6,472 nt of DNA from JAGLWP01 sp964444095 (GTDB taxonomy: Archaea > Nanobdellota > Nanobdellia > Pacearchaeales > GW2011-AR1). Below, piece after piece: positions 4,938 to 6,472 of the stretch. How positions within the stretch are numbered: position 1 is the first letter of the stretch; each line of letters begins with the position of its first letter. A program made the translations under genes and the position numbers. The notes below the pieces were generated by a model that made no database searches, was not told the DNA's origin, and saw only the letters and a list, made by a program, of their open reading frames with translations. The stretch is taken from contig CAYUEW010000020.1 of assembly GCA_964444095.1 (NCBI GenBank), positions 1 through 6,472 on the forward strand, written 5' to 3'.

Positions 4938-6472
4938 TGACAGAAAATCAATCAATTTTTATGCAAACAATTCAAAGAGGGATTGATGAAGGAATAATTA
5001 AATTATCCGAAGATAAATCGAGAATTACTTATTTTTGCAAAAGGGAGTATTCTACAGTTTTTACAAATCCTGAAGAAAAAGTGAGGGCTTCTTATTTTGT
5101 TGAGTTAGTTTTAGATAAGAAATATCCTAAAGAAAATATTGATATTGAGGTTAAAGTTGAAAGAAGGATACCAGATGATAGAGCAGATATTGTTATTTAT
5201 GATGAAGAAGAGAAAGAGTATTTAGTTGTGGAATGTAAAAAAGATGGGATTTCTGATGCAGAATTTAAACAAGCAATCGAACAAGCATTTGGAAATGCAA
5301 ATAGTAAGAGAGCAAAATATGCGATAGTTGTTGCCGGAACAACAAGAACGGCTTTTGATATTGCGGGATTTATTCAAAGAGAAAGAGAAAAAAATGTTAT
5401 TGCAGATATTCCTGAAAGATATGGTAAGGCACCAAAATATAAATTTATTAAGGGGGATGCTGAAAAAGATTTGAAACTTGTTTCTCGTGATGATCTAATT
5501 AGAGTTTTGGATAAAGCACATGACACTATTTGGCAAGGCGGAAAATTAAGTCCTACTGCTGCTTTTGATGAAGTTTCAAAATTACTTTTTTGCAAATTAC
5601 AAGAAGAAAAAGAAAGAACTGTAACAAAAAAAGGAGAACCCTATAAATTTCAGATTGGAACACACGAAACACCAGAAGAAGTTTTTAAGAGAGTTGATAA
5701 AATTTATCGATATGCAAAAACAAAAGATGCAGAAGTGTTTAAAGAAGATATAAAATTAAATCCAAAAGTTGTTTATGGGGTTGTTGAACATTTACAAAGT
5801 ATTAACTTTAATAAAACTGATTTAGATACTAAAGGTGTTGCTTTTGAAAGATTTATGGAAGATTTCTTTAAAGGAAAAATGGGGCAATTTTTTACTCCTC
5901 GTGAAATTATCCAATTCGCAGTTAAGATGTTAAAGCCAGAAGAAGATAAACTTATTTTAGATCCTGCTTGTGGGAGTGGAGGATTTTTACTTAATGCAAT
6001 GGATTATGTAAGAGAATTAGCAGATAAAGAATATCCAGATAATCCAGAAGAAAATTTTAGGATGTGGCATGATTTTGCAAAAGATAAATTATATGGCATT
6101 GAAATAAACGACCAAATCGCAAGAGTTTGTAAAATGAATATGATTATTCATGATGATGGACATACAAATGTAATTAGTACAGATTCTTTAAAAAATTTAA
6201 ATGAGATTTCTGGAATTCATCAAGGGTTTGGAAAAAATAAATTTGATATGATTCTAACCAATCCTCCCTTTGGTGCTTCGGTGAAATCTACAGAACATGA
6301 TTATTTAGGAAAATATAAATTAGGAGAGAATAAGAAAAATCAGAAAACAGAGATCCTTTTTATTGAAAGATGTTTAGATTTTTTGAAGATTGGAACAGGA
6401 AAGATGGCAATTGTTTTACCTGATGGAATTTTAACTAATTCTTCTTTGCAGTATGTTAGAGATTTTTTAATG
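4937..6472 (+). CDS. Fused HsdR-N-type nuclease and HsdM-type N6-adenine methyltransferase, 3' truncated by window edge
   Basis: The frame runs 512 codons from the ATG at 4937 to the right edge with no stop. The N-terminal part, residues about 20-170, resembles the type I restriction enzyme R-subunit N-terminal nuclease: an acidic helix (NPEEKVRASYFVEL), RADIVIYD with D84, and VVECKKDG with E99 and K101, giving D...ExK of the PD-(D/E)XK fold. It is followed by a linker (about 200-290) and a HsdM-like methylase. GQFFTPREI is at 316-324, the SAM motif DPACGSGGF at 342-350, YGIEI at 386-390, and the catalytic NPPF at 442-445. The helicase motor of HsdR is absent from what is visible. The layout recalls single-chain type IIG enzymes, in which nuclease, methylase and target recognition follow one another, so a recognition domain is expected beyond the window. 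It would methylate adenine at a specific site and cut unmodified DNA. The start is the first ATG after the stop at 4928-4930. Confidence 0.85.
   Translation, partial: MTENQSIFMQTIQRGIDEGIIKLSEDKSRITYFCKREYSTVFTNPEEKVRASYFVELVLDKKYPKENIDIEVKVERRIPDDRADIVIYDEEEKEYLVVECKKDGISDAEFKQAIEQAFGNANSKRAKYAIVVAGTTRTAFDIAGFIQREREKNVIADIPERYGKAPKYKFIKGDAEKDLKLVSRDDLIRVLDKAHDTIWQGGKLSPTAAFDEVSKLLFCKLQEEKERTVTKKGEPYKFQIGTHETPEEVFKRVDKIYRYAKTKDAEVFKEDIKLNPKVVYGVVEHLQSINFNKTDLDTKGVAFERFMEDFFKGKMGQFFTPREIIQFAVKMLKPEEDKLILDPACGSGGFLLNAMDYVRELADKEYPDNPEENFRMWHDFAKDKLYGIEINDQIARVCKMNMIIHDDGHTNVISTDSLKNLNEISGIHQGFGKNKFDMILTNPPFGASVKSTEHDYLGKYKLGENKKNQKTEILFIERCLDFLKIGTGKMAIVLPDGILTNSSLQYVRDFLM

Noticed and set aside
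5374..5595. Minus-strand open frame of 73 codons
   Set aside because: It lies wholly inside the restriction-methylase gene, whose motifs are clear on the + strand; it is an antisense shadow.
1..6472. CRISPR array, tRNA, rRNA, or insertion-sequence transposase
   Set aside because: No regularly spaced repeats, cloverleaf-like segment, rRNA-like sequence or transposase motif was seen on reading.

Overview
This AT-rich window has every recognisable gene on the + strand and looks like part of a defence or DNA-processing island. It probably comes from an archaeon. The first gene has the form I associate with RecB/Cas4-like nucleases of DPANN archaea (Pacearchaeota/Woesearchaeota type). Genes inside the tightly packed cluster have Shine-Dalgarno sequences. 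The two genes that follow short intergenic gaps instead have no Shine-Dalgarno but an AT box about 25 bases before the ATG, as in archaeal leaderless promoters. The lineage is inference; no rRNA or other marker gene is present.

Layout. Positions 3-635: 3' end of a PD-(D/E)XK nuclease with an Fe-S-type cysteine triad, cut by the window edge. Positions 632-739: a 35-residue one-helix membrane peptide overlapping its stop codon. Positions 806-2179: a DUF2130-type protein with a CxxC, a long coiled coil with an internal duplication, and a PD-(D/E)XK-like core. Positions 2212-2700: a charged protein with a probable winged-helix domain. Positions 2702-3601: a zinc ribbon-TPR-HEPN protein with an intact R-x4-H ribonuclease motif. 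Positions 3657-4901: a DUF262 (ParB/GmrSD-like) protein with a C-terminal HNH nuclease. Positions 4937-6472, open at the right edge: a fusion of a type I restriction R-subunit N-terminal nuclease domain with an N6-adenine methyltransferase (HsdM). No stretch over 300 bases lacks a gene; the longest gap is the 66 bases at 740-805.

How the genes may work together. The last gene looks like a single-chain restriction-modification enzyme. The DUF262-HNH protein resembles modification-dependent (type IV, GmrSD-like) nucleases. The DUF2130, winged-helix and HEPN genes form a compact, translationally coupled set that could be a nuclease/regulator/RNase defence unit; this is inference from domains and spacing.

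The most unusual structural feature is a near-perfect 43-base direct repeat (41/43) at the 3' ends of two unrelated genes, the nuclease (591-633) and the winged-helix gene (2656-2698). It is read in the same frame in both, so both proteins end in the same 14-residue tail apart from one residue. The repeats bracket about 2 kb and suggest an insertion or recombination event that kept the gene 3' end and the ribosome-binding site. A shorter, degraded copy lies just after the HEPN gene.
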